Shown: positions 7,698-14,752, counted from the stretch's first letter. The stretch is DNA of 15,030 nucleotides from Acidobacteriota bacterium (GCA_027297005.1 JAPUIN010000413.1:1-15030); one strand, 5' to 3'. Translations and numbers: made by a program. Notes: a model not told the origin generated them from the letters alone.

Positions 7698-7706
7698 TGT
7701 TACCAT
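7698..7706 (+). promoter_or_regulatory. Candidate extended -10 for the di-iron protein gene
   Basis: TG-T-TACCAT resembles an extended -10 (TACCAT matches TATAAT at 4 of 6) and ends 8 nt before ATG 7715, which predicts a leaderless transcript. TTGTAA at 7675-7680 could be a -35 but is 20 bp away and lies inside the palindrome. Confidence 0.35.
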
Positions 7707-7714
7707 TTGAACCC

Positions 7715-8818
7715 ATGGCGACACGAAGACTCTCGACATTCGATGACTGGGTCGATTACTTCCAGGTGTGGCTGAAGGACATCGATCTCGATCCGAGCGC
7801 GACCGCCGGCTACAAGTTCGAGGCGAAGTACGGAGAGCTGCACTCACCCGAGATTGAGTTCGGCGATTACCGTGGGGATCGGAAGTGGGAGAAGATCCTC
7901 GATGTGCCGGACCAGCGGATCAGGGATGCCCTGCTTCACTTGATTACTTATCAGGGGGACACCGAATTCGCCTCGGTCGAGCAGCAGCGCCATCTCTTCG
8001 CGACGGCGCCGTCGGACCACGACTGCCAGTCCCTCGTACGGATCATGCGCGAGGAGATTCGGCACGGATGGCAGATGTGCCACATCCTGATGACTCACTT
8101 CGGCGATTCAGGAAAGATCGAGGCGCAGAAGCTGCTCGAACGTCGCTCGTTCAACAACAACCGGCTGCTGGGATCATTCAACGAGCCGGTGGAGAACTGG
8201 CTCGATTTCTTCACCTACACGCAATTCATCGATCGCGACGGCAAGTTCCAGCTCGGGATGCTGTCGCATTCGGCGTTCGCACCCCTCGCCCGCAGCATGG
8301 GCCCGATGCTCAAGGAGGAATCGTTTCACCTCGGCACCGGGAACAACGGGCTGAAGCGGATTATCAAGGCTGGCCGGCTGCCCCTGCCGATCGTGCAGAA
8401 ATATTTCAACAAGTGGATCCCGACCGCCTACGATCTGTTCGGGTCGTCCCACTCCTCCTCCGCGCACTGGTCGTACGTCTGGGGCCTCAAGGGTCGCTTT
8501 GACGAGGACCAGAACACCGAGACTCCCGATCGCGATCTCCTGAACGAATACGCGCGGGAGCTGTATCACGTGGAGATCAAGGGGCTCGTTGATCTCCTCA
8601 ATCGCGAGCGACCGGCAGGCACACCGGCACTCTACGTCCCCGACATCCGGCACCACCGCAACATCGGCGAGTTCGCCGGCCAGCGGTACTCGGTCGACGG
8701 CCGCCTCCTCGACGAGGCCGCCTATGAGCGGCACCTCGCCGAGACGCTTCCCTCCGAGGAGGACCGGTCCACGATCGCCGATTTCTGCCGTCAGGAGGGC
8801 TGGATCCTCTCCCGCTGA
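7715..8818 (+). CDS. PaaA/BoxB-like di-iron oxygenase-family protein
   Basis: Ferritin-like protein of the phenylacetate-catabolism family (PaaA, PaaC, BoxB), 367 residues from ATG 7715. This family includes acyl-CoA ring epoxidases. With numbering from the ATG, candidate iron ligands are a Glu in TEFASVEQQ (E84 or E89), Glu114 and His117 in EEIRHGW, and Glu202 and His205 in EESFHLG. GSFNEPVENWLDFF and DRDGKFQLGMLS recall the BoxB sequence. It is shorter than typical BoxB and somewhat longer than PaaA. No CoA ligase, reductase, PaaB/C/E or BoxA/C gene is nearby, so substrate and electron donor are unknown. An alternative start is GTG 7697, which has AAGGA 6 nt upstream and would add six residues; I favour the ATG because the GTG lies within the likely -10. 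Its 3' end overlaps the convergent hydrolase gene by 28 bp. Confidence 0.82.
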   Translation: MATRRLSTFDDWVDYFQVWLKDIDLDPSATAGYKFEAKYGELHSPEIEFGDYRGDRKWEKILDVPDQRIRDALLHLITYQGDTEFASVEQQRHLFATAPSDHDCQSLVRIMREEIRHGWQMCHILMTHFGDSGKIEAQKLLERRSFNNNRLLGSFNEPVENWLDFFTYTQFIDRDGKFQLGMLSHSAFAPLARSMGPMLKEESFHLGTGNNGLKRIIKAGRLPLPIVQKYFNKWIPTAYDLFGSSHSSSAHWSYVWGLKGRFDEDQNTETPDRDLLNEYARELYHVEIKGLVDLLNRERPAGTPALYVPDIRHHRNIGEFAGQRYSVDGRLLDEAAYERHLAETLPSEEDRSTIADFCRQEGWILSR

Positions 8819-9948
8819 ACGACCGGCTCCCCCACCTCCCGAATTCGAGCTCCCGGCCCCAAGGATGACGCGCGTCGGCGTATCGTGTCGCTGCGGAAGG
8901 AGATCTGCATGAACGGGATGGCGTGGCGCATGAGGGCGCGGTTGGTGGCGAGAAGGGTGTAGTGGCCGCGGTTCATCCACCGGAGGGGCGGCCGGTCCCA
9001 GGCGTTCCATAGCCGTCTGACGGAGGCGGGGAGCATGATCCGGTCGTAGCGACCCGCGACCAGCAGGATCCGCTCCTTCGGCACGCGCGGACTGAGAGCG
9101 CCCGGCGAGATGATCCTCCACGCGCGCATGATTCTGTCCCGATCCAGCATGTCGCATGCGGCGAGATCCTCGCGGATGTTGCGGCCGAGCCGTGTATCAA
9201 GAATCGGCGAGACCAGAGAGTCACCGGTGGCGCAAAGAACGGCGAACGACCAGTCACTCCGGACGGCCGCCATGATGCCGGCGAGGTATCCCCCCAGCGA
9301 GTATCCGAACAACCCGATCCGTTCGTGTCCCGACGCGCGCAGCCAGTTGGCGGCGCCGATCATGTCGACCACCCCCTGGCGGAACGCCTCGACCGTGAGG
9401 ACCACGTCGGCCGACACGACCAACTCACCGCTGTAGGTGCCACGCGGCGTCCGCTCAAAGTGCATCGGGAGCGCCACGAAGACGACCGAGAAACCGGCCC
9501 TGATGAACGGTCTGACATAGAGGTGCTCGATCGTTCTGATAGCGCGATGCGCCCAGCCGTGGCTGATCATCACGACAGGCGCCTGAGGATCCCGAAGGTT
9601 TCGGTACAAGCGTCCCACCGCCAGGTTGGTCTCGGGGAACGGCAGCGGGTGCCGGGTCGGGAAGGTGAAACGGCAGACCTCCGCGCCAGCGACCCGCCCC
9701 ACAAACCTCGACACGGCACGCGGCACCACACCGTCACCGTGGTAGAAACGGCCCGGCTCCTCAAACCAGGCCGGCGCTTCGAACGCGCGCCAGGCATCCC
9801 CCTCCGTGGCCAGGATCCTCCCGCGTTTGCAGGTAATCTTGTACCAGATGAGGGAACGATCGAGCGCGATGCTGATGTTGCGAAGGAGGCGTTCCCTCCC
9901 GCGACGCCGCCGTCTGCCCGATGCGCGCCCCCTGGCCGGCTTACGCAT
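8791..9948 (-). CDS. Alpha/beta-hydrolase of unknown substrate
   Basis: Alpha/beta-hydrolase fold protein of 385 residues. Visible triad: nucleophile Ser217 in the elbow GYSLGG, acid Asp302 in VAGRYDRIM, and His329 in MNRGHYT; the oxyanion turn is SHGWAH at 129-134. The first 25 residues are very Arg-rich (RGRASGRRRRRGRER), and no signal peptide is evident. Overall length and the N-terminal extension before the first core strand are reminiscent of ABHD18-type hydrolases, but I cannot assign a substrate. The ATG at 9948 lies inside the end of cstA (8-nt overlap), so it is translated with cstA. The 3' end overlaps the convergent di-iron gene by 28 bp, leaving no room for a separate terminator. 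The last 45 residues are basic and low-complexity. Confidence 0.85.
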   Translation of the reverse strand: MRKPARGRASGRRRRRGRERLLRNISIALDRSLIWYKITCKRGRILATEGDAWRAFEAPAWFEEPGRFYHGDGVVPRAVSRFVGRVAGAEVCRFTFPTRHPLPFPETNLAVGRLYRNLRDPQAPVVMISHGWAHRAIRTIEHLYVRPFIRAGFSVVFVALPMHFERTPRGTYSGELVVSADVVLTVEAFRQGVVDMIGAANWLRASGHERIGLFGYSLGGYLAGIMAAVRSDWSFAVLCATGDSLVSPILDTRLGRNIREDLAACDMLDRDRIMRAWRIISPGALSPRVPKERILLVAGRYDRIMLPASVRRLWNAWDRPPLRWMNRGHYTLLATNRALMRHAIPFMQISFRSDTIRRRASSLGPGARIREVGEPVVQRERIQPS

Positions 9949-11647
9949 GATCGCCGCCGAGTCTCATCGGCGGCAGCGTCCCGCGACGGAACTGAACGAA
10001 GCGCAGGATCGCCTCGACGGAGAGCCAGATCGACAGGCCTAACAGGAGCACCCCGATCAGGAGCAGCAGCAGGTTGCCGATCTCCCCGTCCTCCCTCCAG
10101 CCGCCGGCGAAGTCGCGGATCTTCACCACCATCGCGAACAGGGTGGTCGTCATCATGAAAATCATTGGGATGAGCGTGTACCGCACCGGCCACCCTTTTT
10201 GCAGCAGGTAGAGGGTCACGGCCAGGAGCGTCAGTCCGCCGAGTATCTGGTTCGTGGTTCCGAACAGCTGCCACAGAGCCAGACCCGCCGGCTTCCCGCC
10301 GATGCGGAAGAAGGCAAAGAAGGCGATCGCGCCAACGGCGAGGGAGGAGGCAAGGTAGCGGTTGCCGAGGGCGCGGATCTTCAGGGTCTCACCGATCTCC
10401 GAGATGTTGTAGCGCAGCAGTCGCGCTGCGGTGTCCAGCGACGTCAGCGCGAACGAGACGGCGATGACCGTGACGAACGACTTGGCGGTGACCAGAGGGA
10501 TCCCGAGCTGGGCGATGAACAGCCCCGCGCCATCGATGAACGCGCCGATGTTCTCGGAGAGCTGTGAGGCGACGGCCCAGTCCCGGTAGTGATCCCGCCA
10601 CGCGCCCGCGCTGCTGAAGCCGGTGGTCGTCGCCAGAACGGCGGCCAGCCCTAGAAGCGACTCACCGATCATGCCACCGTAGCCGATCATCGGGGCATCG
10701 GTCTCACGGGCAATCTGCTTGGCGGTGGTGCCGGAGGAGACGAGGCCGTGGAACCCGCTGACCGCTCCGCAGGCGATGGTGATGAAGACGAACGGGAAGA
10801 TCGGCGGCGCCCCCTCGGGGGACGGCTCGAACGCGGGTGCCTGGAAGGATGGTCCGAGTGCGAAGAACCCGATGAAGATCATTGCGACGCCGAGGTAGAG
10901 CAGCAGCGAGTTGATGAAATCGCGCGGCTGCAGAAGCAACCAGACCGGCAGCACCGAGGCACAGAACGCGTACGCGAGGAGGATTATCGACCAGGTCCCG
11001 ACCTCGACACCGCCGAACGGCATCTCCATCCCGAACCAGACAAGCGCCAGCATGATCAGGAGAGCCGCCACCGTCAGGGGAGCGATCCGGAATCCGCGAC
11101 GGTAGATCAGCCACCCCACGATCACGGCGAGAAACATCAGCGAGAAGGTCGGACCGACCGCCTCAGGGTGATAGGCGTCGGTGAAGAGCGTCGCGACGAC
11201 GAAGACGAAGACGCCCATCGCCAGCGCCACGAGGAAGAAGATGATCACGTGAAACAGCGTCTTGGCACGCGGCCCCATGATGTCCTCGGCGACGCGACCG
11301 ATCGACATGCCGCGGGCGCGCATCGACACGACCAGGGCCGAGAAATCGTGCACCGCTCCGATCAGGGCGGTCCCCAGGACGACCCACAGCAGGGCCGGAA
11401 GCCAGCCCCAGATCACGGCGATTGCCGGGCCGAGCATCGGGGAGAGCCCGGCGATACTGGCGTAATGGTGGCCGAAGAGGACGTACCGGTTAGCGGGGAC
11501 GTAATCGACCCCGTCCCTCAGCGCATGCGCCGGCGTGATGGCGGCTCCGTCGATGTGGAAGACGCGACGCGCCAGGAACCTCCCGTAGAGAAGGTACGCC
11601 GCCAGGTATCCGAGAAAGCAGAGAATGGTAACGAGGGTTGGGCTCAC
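9941..11647 (-). CDS. cstA: Carbon starvation protein CstA family transporter
   Basis: Polytopic inner-membrane protein of 568 residues in the CstA family, whose characterised members import peptides and/or pyruvate during carbon limitation. Family landmarks are FGHHYASIAGLSPMLGP (58-74), GAVHDFSALVVSMRARG (97-113), the SSGTTAKQI region and SFALTSLDTAARLLRYNI. Well over ten hydrophobic helices are visible. It is shorter than the roughly 700-residue E. coli CstA, lacking much of the C-terminal region. It starts at GTG 11647: an in-frame stop is seven codons upstream and no other start fits. No Shine-Dalgarno is suitably placed, but a good promoter (see separate entry) predicts a leaderless mRNA. 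The small YbdD/YjiX-type protein often found beside cstA is absent; the overlapping downstream gene is an alpha/beta-hydrolase. Confidence 0.95.
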   Translation of the reverse strand: MSPTLVTILCFLGYLAAYLLYGRFLARRVFHIDGAAITPAHALRDGVDYVPANRYVLFGHHYASIAGLSPMLGPAIAVIWGWLPALLWVVLGTALIGAVHDFSALVVSMRARGMSIGRVAEDIMGPRAKTLFHVIIFFLVALAMGVFVFVVATLFTDAYHPEAVGPTFSLMFLAVIVGWLIYRRGFRIAPLTVAALLIMLALVWFGMEMPFGGVEVGTWSIILLAYAFCASVLPVWLLLQPRDFINSLLLYLGVAMIFIGFFALGPSFQAPAFEPSPEGAPPIFPFVFITIACGAVSGFHGLVSSGTTAKQIARETDAPMIGYGGMIGESLLGLAAVLATTTGFSSAGAWRDHYRDWAVASQLSENIGAFIDGAGLFIAQLGIPLVTAKSFVTVIAVSFALTSLDTAARLLRYNISEIGETLKIRALGNRYLASSLAVGAIAFFAFFRIGGKPAGLALWQLFGTTNQILGGLTLLAVTLYLLQKGWPVRYTLIPMIFMMTTTLFAMVVKIRDFAGGWREDGEIGNLLLLLIGVLLLGLSIWLSVEAILRFVQFRRGTLPPMRLGGDHA

Positions 11648-11656
11648 GAGCAGATG

Positions 11657-11685
11657 ATTTTGTCATCCTCCCGTGCCCCGGTCAA
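11657..11685 (-). promoter_or_regulatory. Promoter of cstA
   Basis: On the minus strand, -35 TTGACC (11685-11680; 5 of 6 to TTGACA), a 17-bp spacer, and CAAAAT (11662-11657; 4 of 6) preceded by an extended-10 TGA. The predicted start is about 3 nt before the GTG of cstA, so the mRNA would be essentially leaderless. Confidence 0.55.
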
Positions 11686-11704
11686 CTCATGGGGAGCCAG
11701 GATG

Positions 11705-11766
11705 TCCCCAGTTCTGCTGCGGGGGCCGTGTCTGGAGGGCGCAGGCTCGACGCCTCAAACTGGGGA
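11705..11766. repeat. Inverted repeat between the radical SAM gene and cstA
   Basis: TCCCCAGTT (11705-11713) and AACTGGGGA (11758-11766) are perfect 9-bp inverted arms separated by 44 GC-rich bases, beginning 4 nt after the radical SAM stop. It could be the base of a large 3' hairpin, or a degenerate REP-like palindrome. No U-tract is seen. Confidence 0.4.
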
Positions 11767-11770
11767 TACC

Positions 11771-12682
11771 TCAGGAGTGTCCGCTGTAGAAGGTCTCGAC
11801 GGGAACCCGGACCCGGTCGCGAATGGAGGAGGCCAGGTCATCGATCTCGGCGTCGGAGAGCGGCGTCACGTAAGACTCGGCGGGCGGCCGGGCCACCGTA
11901 TAGACTTGGATCAGACTGATCGCACCACCGTCGTCGAGGATCCCGCGTACACGATCGCAGTACACGTCGATCTCAGCGGGAGGGGGTCCCTCACCCCGCA
12001 CCTTCATGAACAGGCTCTGCAGGACGATCGGCCTCACGCGGGCCGTGATGAGGATATTCCGCAGCACCTTGTCCAGCGGGATCGTCGATCGATCGATGAG
12101 CCGATAATACTCTTCCGTACCGGCATCGAGCTTCAGCCAGTACTCCCCGTTGTTCCGATCCATCAGTTCCAGAGCCTTCTGCACCCGGGGACGGTCGAGA
12201 AGGGTCGCATTGGAGAGCAGGATGATCTTGAGATCTTCGAACCCGGCTTCCTCCTTGAGCCGCACAGTGTCGCGGACGACGCCGATAAAGTTCACGTAGG
12301 AGCAGGGCTCACCGTCACCGGCGAAGGTGATGTCGCGGACGAGCCGAAGCGCGTCGGGGATCCCACGGAACTCGGGACGCTCGAACAGCGCGCCCCCCTT
12401 CGCCTGCCTCAGCATCTCGCGTAACTCGTCGCGCAGCAGGCCCTCGTCCACATCCCGGACGAGGGGCGGCGTTCTGCGATCGACCTGGCAGTAGATACAG
12501 TCCCAGTTGCAGATCTTGTCGGGATTCAGATTGATCCCGATCGAGATGCCACGCGACCGCCGTGACAGGACCGGGTAAACGTAGCGATTTTCCCTGTACT
12601 TCCGGGCGTGACGCGACACCGAAACGGCCGGGGCCCCGGCGGACGATGGCTGGCTTGGATCCCTTTTTTCCTGATGCGGCAT
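11771..12682 (-). CDS. Radical SAM protein, TYW1-like (COG0731 type)
   Basis: Protein of 303 residues. The [4Fe-4S]-SAM motif CxxxCxxC is C58-NWD-C62-IY-C65, preceded by SIGINLNPDKICNWDCIYCQ, and AGDGEP at 121-126 is the SAM-binding Gly-rich strand. The N-terminal SRHARKYRENRYVYPVLSRRSRG and overall length match the bacterial relatives of wyosine-synthesis enzyme TYW1, whose bacterial function is unsettled. A role in modified nucleoside chemistry is inference. ATG 12682 was chosen because the family N-terminus follows it directly; the frame continues far upstream only as antisense to mutY. It has no real Shine-Dalgarno, and TATAAT ends 6 nt before the ATG, indicating a leaderless mRNA. It diverges from mutY with 21 bp between start codons. 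Confidence 0.9.
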   Translation of the reverse strand: MPHQEKRDPSQPSSAGAPAVSVSRHARKYRENRYVYPVLSRRSRGISIGINLNPDKICNWDCIYCQVDRRTPPLVRDVDEGLLRDELREMLRQAKGGALFERPEFRGIPDALRLVRDITFAGDGEPCSYVNFIGVVRDTVRLKEEAGFEDLKIILLSNATLLDRPRVQKALELMDRNNGEYWLKLDAGTEEYYRLIDRSTIPLDKVLRNILITARVRPIVLQSLFMKVRGEGPPPAEIDVYCDRVRGILDDGGAISLIQVYTVARPPAESYVTPLSDAEIDDLASSIRDRVRVPVETFYSGHS

Positions 12683-12688
12683 GCTCTC

Positions 12689-12696
12689 ATTATAAT
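12689..12696. promoter_or_regulatory. Shared bidirectional -10 for the radical SAM gene and mutY
   Basis: ATTATAAT is its own reverse complement, so a perfect TATAAT exists on each strand (plus 12691-12696, minus 12694-12689). It ends 7 nt before the mutY ATG and 6 nt before the radical SAM ATG, so both transcripts would start at or within a base or two of their start codon. -35 elements are weak (plus strand TTCCTG at 12668-12673). Confidence 0.55.
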
Positions 12697-12703
12697 CGGT
12701 TCC

Positions 12704-13729
12704 ATGCTGATTCCCCGGCCCGATGCGACCCGCCGCCTCCTGCTGACCTGGTACCGCCGCAGCCGGCGCGATCTTCCCTGGCGAGGGGCCCGAGATCCAT
12801 ACCGAATCTGGATCTCGGAGATCATGCTGCAGCAGACGACGGTGCACGCCGTCATCCCCTATTACCGACACTTCCTCAGCCGGTTTCCCACCCTCCGTTC
12901 CCTGGCCCGCGCGCGACTTCCCGCCGTGCTCGCCGCCTGGTCGGGCCTCGGGTACTACCGGCGCGCCCGCCACCTGCACGCAGCCGCACGGACGATCGTC
13001 CGCGATTTTAGCGGACGGTTTCCGCGCGCGATCGAGGATCTCCTCGATCTGCCGGGGATCGGCCGCTACACCGCCGGCGCGATCCTGAGCATCGCGTTCG
13101 GGCAACGTCACCCTATCGTGGACGGCAACATCGCACGTGTCCTGGCGCGCTGGCGGCTGCTGCGGGGTGATCCGTCCTCTTCGATCATGCGCCGCCGGTT
13201 GTGGGACCTCGCCGCGGAGCTGGTGGCCGGGGCGGCGGCCCCCGGAGACCTCAACCAGGCTCTCATGGAGCTCGGGGCGACGGTCTGCACCCCGGTCGCG
13301 CCTGACTGCGCCTCCTGCCCGATCCGCCGGGACTGCAGAGCGAGGATTGCCGGGGCGCAGGAGAGGATCCCGCCCCCTCGCCGCCGCCGCGAGCCGGTCG
13401 TCGTTCGATCGGCGGTGGCCCTGGTAACGCGGGACGGCCGCTGCCTCGTCAGGCGCCGCGGGAGGACCGGCCTGCTGGACGGAATGTGGGAGTTGCCGAC
13501 GTTCGACGACGGAACCGGAGGGCTGTCCCTGCGCCGCGGAGCCCGACTCGTCACCGTGAAACACACCATCACCTACAGACGCATGCTGGTCGACGTGCAC
13601 CGCGCGTATCTGCTCGCGGAGCCACGCGGGAGCGATTTCCGATGGATCCGGCCCGGGCGCCCCGGACACCTGCCGTCATCCTCTCTGATGGCCAAGATCT
13701 TCGCGAGCCTTGGCATCGCAAACGTTTGA
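12704..13729 (+). CDS. mutY: Adenine DNA glycosylase MutY
   Basis: Base-excision repair enzyme that removes adenine opposite 8-oxoguanine, 341 residues (E. coli MutY is 350). Catalytic Glu39 lies in ISEIMLQQT, the helix-hairpin-helix is LPGIGRYTAGAI (116-127), and catalytic Asp140 is in VDGNIARV. The [4Fe-4S] loop is C195-x6-C202-x2-C205-x5-C211, exactly the family spacing. The C-terminal NUDIX-like 8-oxoG recognition domain runs from about 232 (VVVRSAVALVTRDGRCLVRR, GLLDGMWELP). ATG 12704 is chosen over an upstream in-frame start at 12608, which would overlap the divergent gene and has no family match. No Shine-Dalgarno; TATAAT ends 7 nt before the start. Its TGA sits inside the -35 of the next gene. 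Confidence 0.96.
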   Translation: MLIPRPDATRRLLLTWYRRSRRDLPWRGARDPYRIWISEIMLQQTTVHAVIPYYRHFLSRFPTLRSLARARLPAVLAAWSGLGYYRRARHLHAAARTIVRDFSGRFPRAIEDLLDLPGIGRYTAGAILSIAFGQRHPIVDGNIARVLARWRLLRGDPSSSIMRRRLWDLAAELVAGAAAPGDLNQALMELGATVCTPVAPDCASCPIRRDCRARIAGAQERIPPPRRRREPVVVRSAVALVTRDGRCLVRRRGRTGLLDGMWELPTFDDGTGGLSLRRGARLVTVKHTITYRRMLVDVHRAYLLAEPRGSDFRWIRPGRPGHLPSSSLMAKIFASLGIANV

Positions 13730-13755
13730 CCCCTGTTCCCACCGTGTGCTACGGT
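13726..13755 (+). promoter_or_regulatory. Promoter of the QueD-family gene
   Basis: TTGACC (13726-13731, containing the mutY stop) is followed after 18 bp by TACGGT (13750-13755), with an extended TGC just before it. The predicted start is about 5 nt upstream of the ATG at 13767, and there is no Shine-Dalgarno in the 11 nt between -10 and start codon. Confidence 0.5.
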
Positions 13756-13766
13756 CTTACGATCCC

Positions 13767-14177
13767 ATGTATCGCGTGACTGAAACCGTCGATTTTGTCT
13801 ACGGACATCGGCTCCTGCACTACAGGGGCCCCTGTGCACATCTGCATGGGCACAACGGGAGAGTGGAGATCGAAGTGGAGTCGGCGAATCTCGACGAACG
13901 CTCCATGGTTGCCGATTTCGCCGACATCGGCCGCATCGTCCGCGAGTGGATTGCGGAGAATATCGACCACCGGATGATGCTCCACCGCGACGATCCGCTC
14001 GTCGCCGTCCTGCGCGCGCACGACGAGCCGATCTTCACCATGGATCGGGACCCCACGGCCGAGGAGATTGCGCGCCTGATCTTCGAGCAGTGTGCGGCAC
14101 ACGGGGTCAGGGTCTCGTCAGTGCGCCTCTGGGAGACTCCCGACTCGTCGGCGATTTACTCCCCCACCAAACCCTGA
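13767..14177 (+). CDS. queD: 6-carboxy-tetrahydropterin synthase / 6-pyruvoyl-tetrahydropterin synthase family (QueD-like)
   Basis: Protein of 136 residues, T-fold. Zinc ligands are His14 (YGHR) and His27/His29 in C23-AHL-HGH. The CxxxHGH arrangement is the QueD form, in contrast to the ExxxHGH of PTPS-III. IDHRMML (66-72) and Glu123 in LWETPDSSAIY complete the active-site pattern. QueD converts dihydroneopterin triphosphate to 6-carboxytetrahydropterin for 7-deazaguanine (queuosine) synthesis; a pterin-synthesis role is the alternative. QueE, QueC and QueF are not in this window. The nearby radical SAM gene has a CxxxCxxC motif but looks TYW1-like rather than QueE. ATG 13767 fits the family N-terminus; the same frame opens upstream inside mutY. 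Confidence 0.85.
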   Translation: MYRVTETVDFVYGHRLLHYRGPCAHLHGHNGRVEIEVESANLDERSMVADFADIGRIVREWIAENIDHRMMLHRDDPLVAVLRAHDEPIFTMDRDPTAEEIARLIFEQCAAHGVRVSSVRLWETPDSSAIYSPTKP

Positions 14178-14230
14178 GCAGGGCGGCCCTACTCGATCAC
14201 CCATCCTCCGGATCCTGAACCGACCTCCTG

Positions 14231-14263
14231 AAAAACGAAAAGGCCCCCGCGAACGAGGGCCTT
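14231..14263 (-). terminator. Rho-independent terminator of the ferredoxin gene
   Basis: On the minus strand AAGGCCC and GGGCCTT (14263-14257 and 14246-14240) form a perfect 7-bp stem, extended by an inner 2-bp CG pair beyond one mismatch. A T-rich run (TTTTCGTTTTT) follows. It begins 27 nt beyond the ferredoxin stop. Confidence 0.8.
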
Positions 14264-14289
14264 GGAGTGCGAACGGTCGGTGCCTGGCT

Positions 14290-14604
14290 TCAGGCGCGCA
14301 GCTTGTTGCCCGGTTTGTTCGGCGGATCGTTGGCGGGGCGCGGTGTCGGTTGCTCGGCCCCCTTGAAAGAGGAGGTGAGCTCACGGTTGATCTTAGCCCA
14401 CTCCGGCGATTCCTCCTCGGTCTCCAGGATCGCCTCGATCGGGCACTCCGGGAGGCAGGCGCCGCAGTCGATACATTCATCCGGGTCTATGATCATGAAC
14501 ACTTCGCTGTTGTATTCGCCGGGATGGATGCAATCCACAGGGCAGACCGACACGCATGTCGCGTAACGCTCGCCCACGCACTTTTCGATGATGATGTAAG
14601 ACAC
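14290..14604 (-). CDS. Seven-iron-type ferredoxin ([3Fe-4S][4Fe-4S])
   Basis: Small soluble electron carrier of 104 residues. Cysteines at 9, 17, 21, 25 and 44, 47, 50, 54 reproduce the Azotobacter vinelandii FdI pattern (8, 16, 20, 24 and 39, 42, 45, 49) with four extra residues in the middle. By analogy C9, C17 and C54 bind the 3Fe cluster, C21, C44, C47 and C50 bind the 4Fe cluster, and C25 is free; a 2[4Fe-4S] content remains possible. The C-terminal tail is Pro/Lys-rich (TPRPANDPPNKPGNK). It starts at GTG 14604, fixed by an excellent AGAGGAGG Shine-Dalgarno 8 nt upstream. It is a single-gene transcript with its own promoter and terminator; possible partners in the window are the di-iron protein and the radical SAM protein, by inference only. 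Confidence 0.93.
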   Translation of the reverse strand: MSYIIIEKCVGERYATCVSVCPVDCIHPGEYNSEVFMIIDPDECIDCGACLPECPIEAILETEEESPEWAKINRELTSSFKGAEQPTPRPANDPPNKPGNKLRA

Positions 14605-14651
14605 GGCCGAAGCCTCCTCTGCGTAATGTCCTCGATCGCTAGCGGACACGA

Positions 14652-14681
14652 ATTCTACCATACCATCTTGCCGGCTTGCAA
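14652..14681 (-). promoter_or_regulatory. Promoter of the ferredoxin gene
   Basis: Minus strand TTGCAA (14681-14676), an 18-bp spacer, and TAGAAT (14657-14652; 5 of 6) with an extended TGG. The predicted leader is about 40 nt, with the Shine-Dalgarno 8 nt before the GTG start. Confidence 0.65.
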
Positions 14682-14752
14682 AGACCCCCGAACGCGCCGG
14701 CTTCCCGCGAAAAACTGCGCCAGACGAGGGTCTCCGGGGTGTGCGCTGCTCG

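Noticed and set aside
7697..7714. GTG start for the di-iron gene with AAGGA 6 nt upstream
   Set aside because: Not excluded, but it lies within the likely extended -10, and the ATG at 7715 fits the leaderless spacing of neighbouring genes.
10748..12424. Long plus-strand open frame across cstA and the radical SAM gene
   Set aside because: Composition is dominated by Asp, Glu, Arg and Gly, as typical for an antisense shadow; it crosses two well-supported genes.
12608..12703. Upstream in-frame start for mutY
   Set aside because: It would overlap the divergent radical SAM start, lacks a Shine-Dalgarno, and the extra residues do not resemble MutY.
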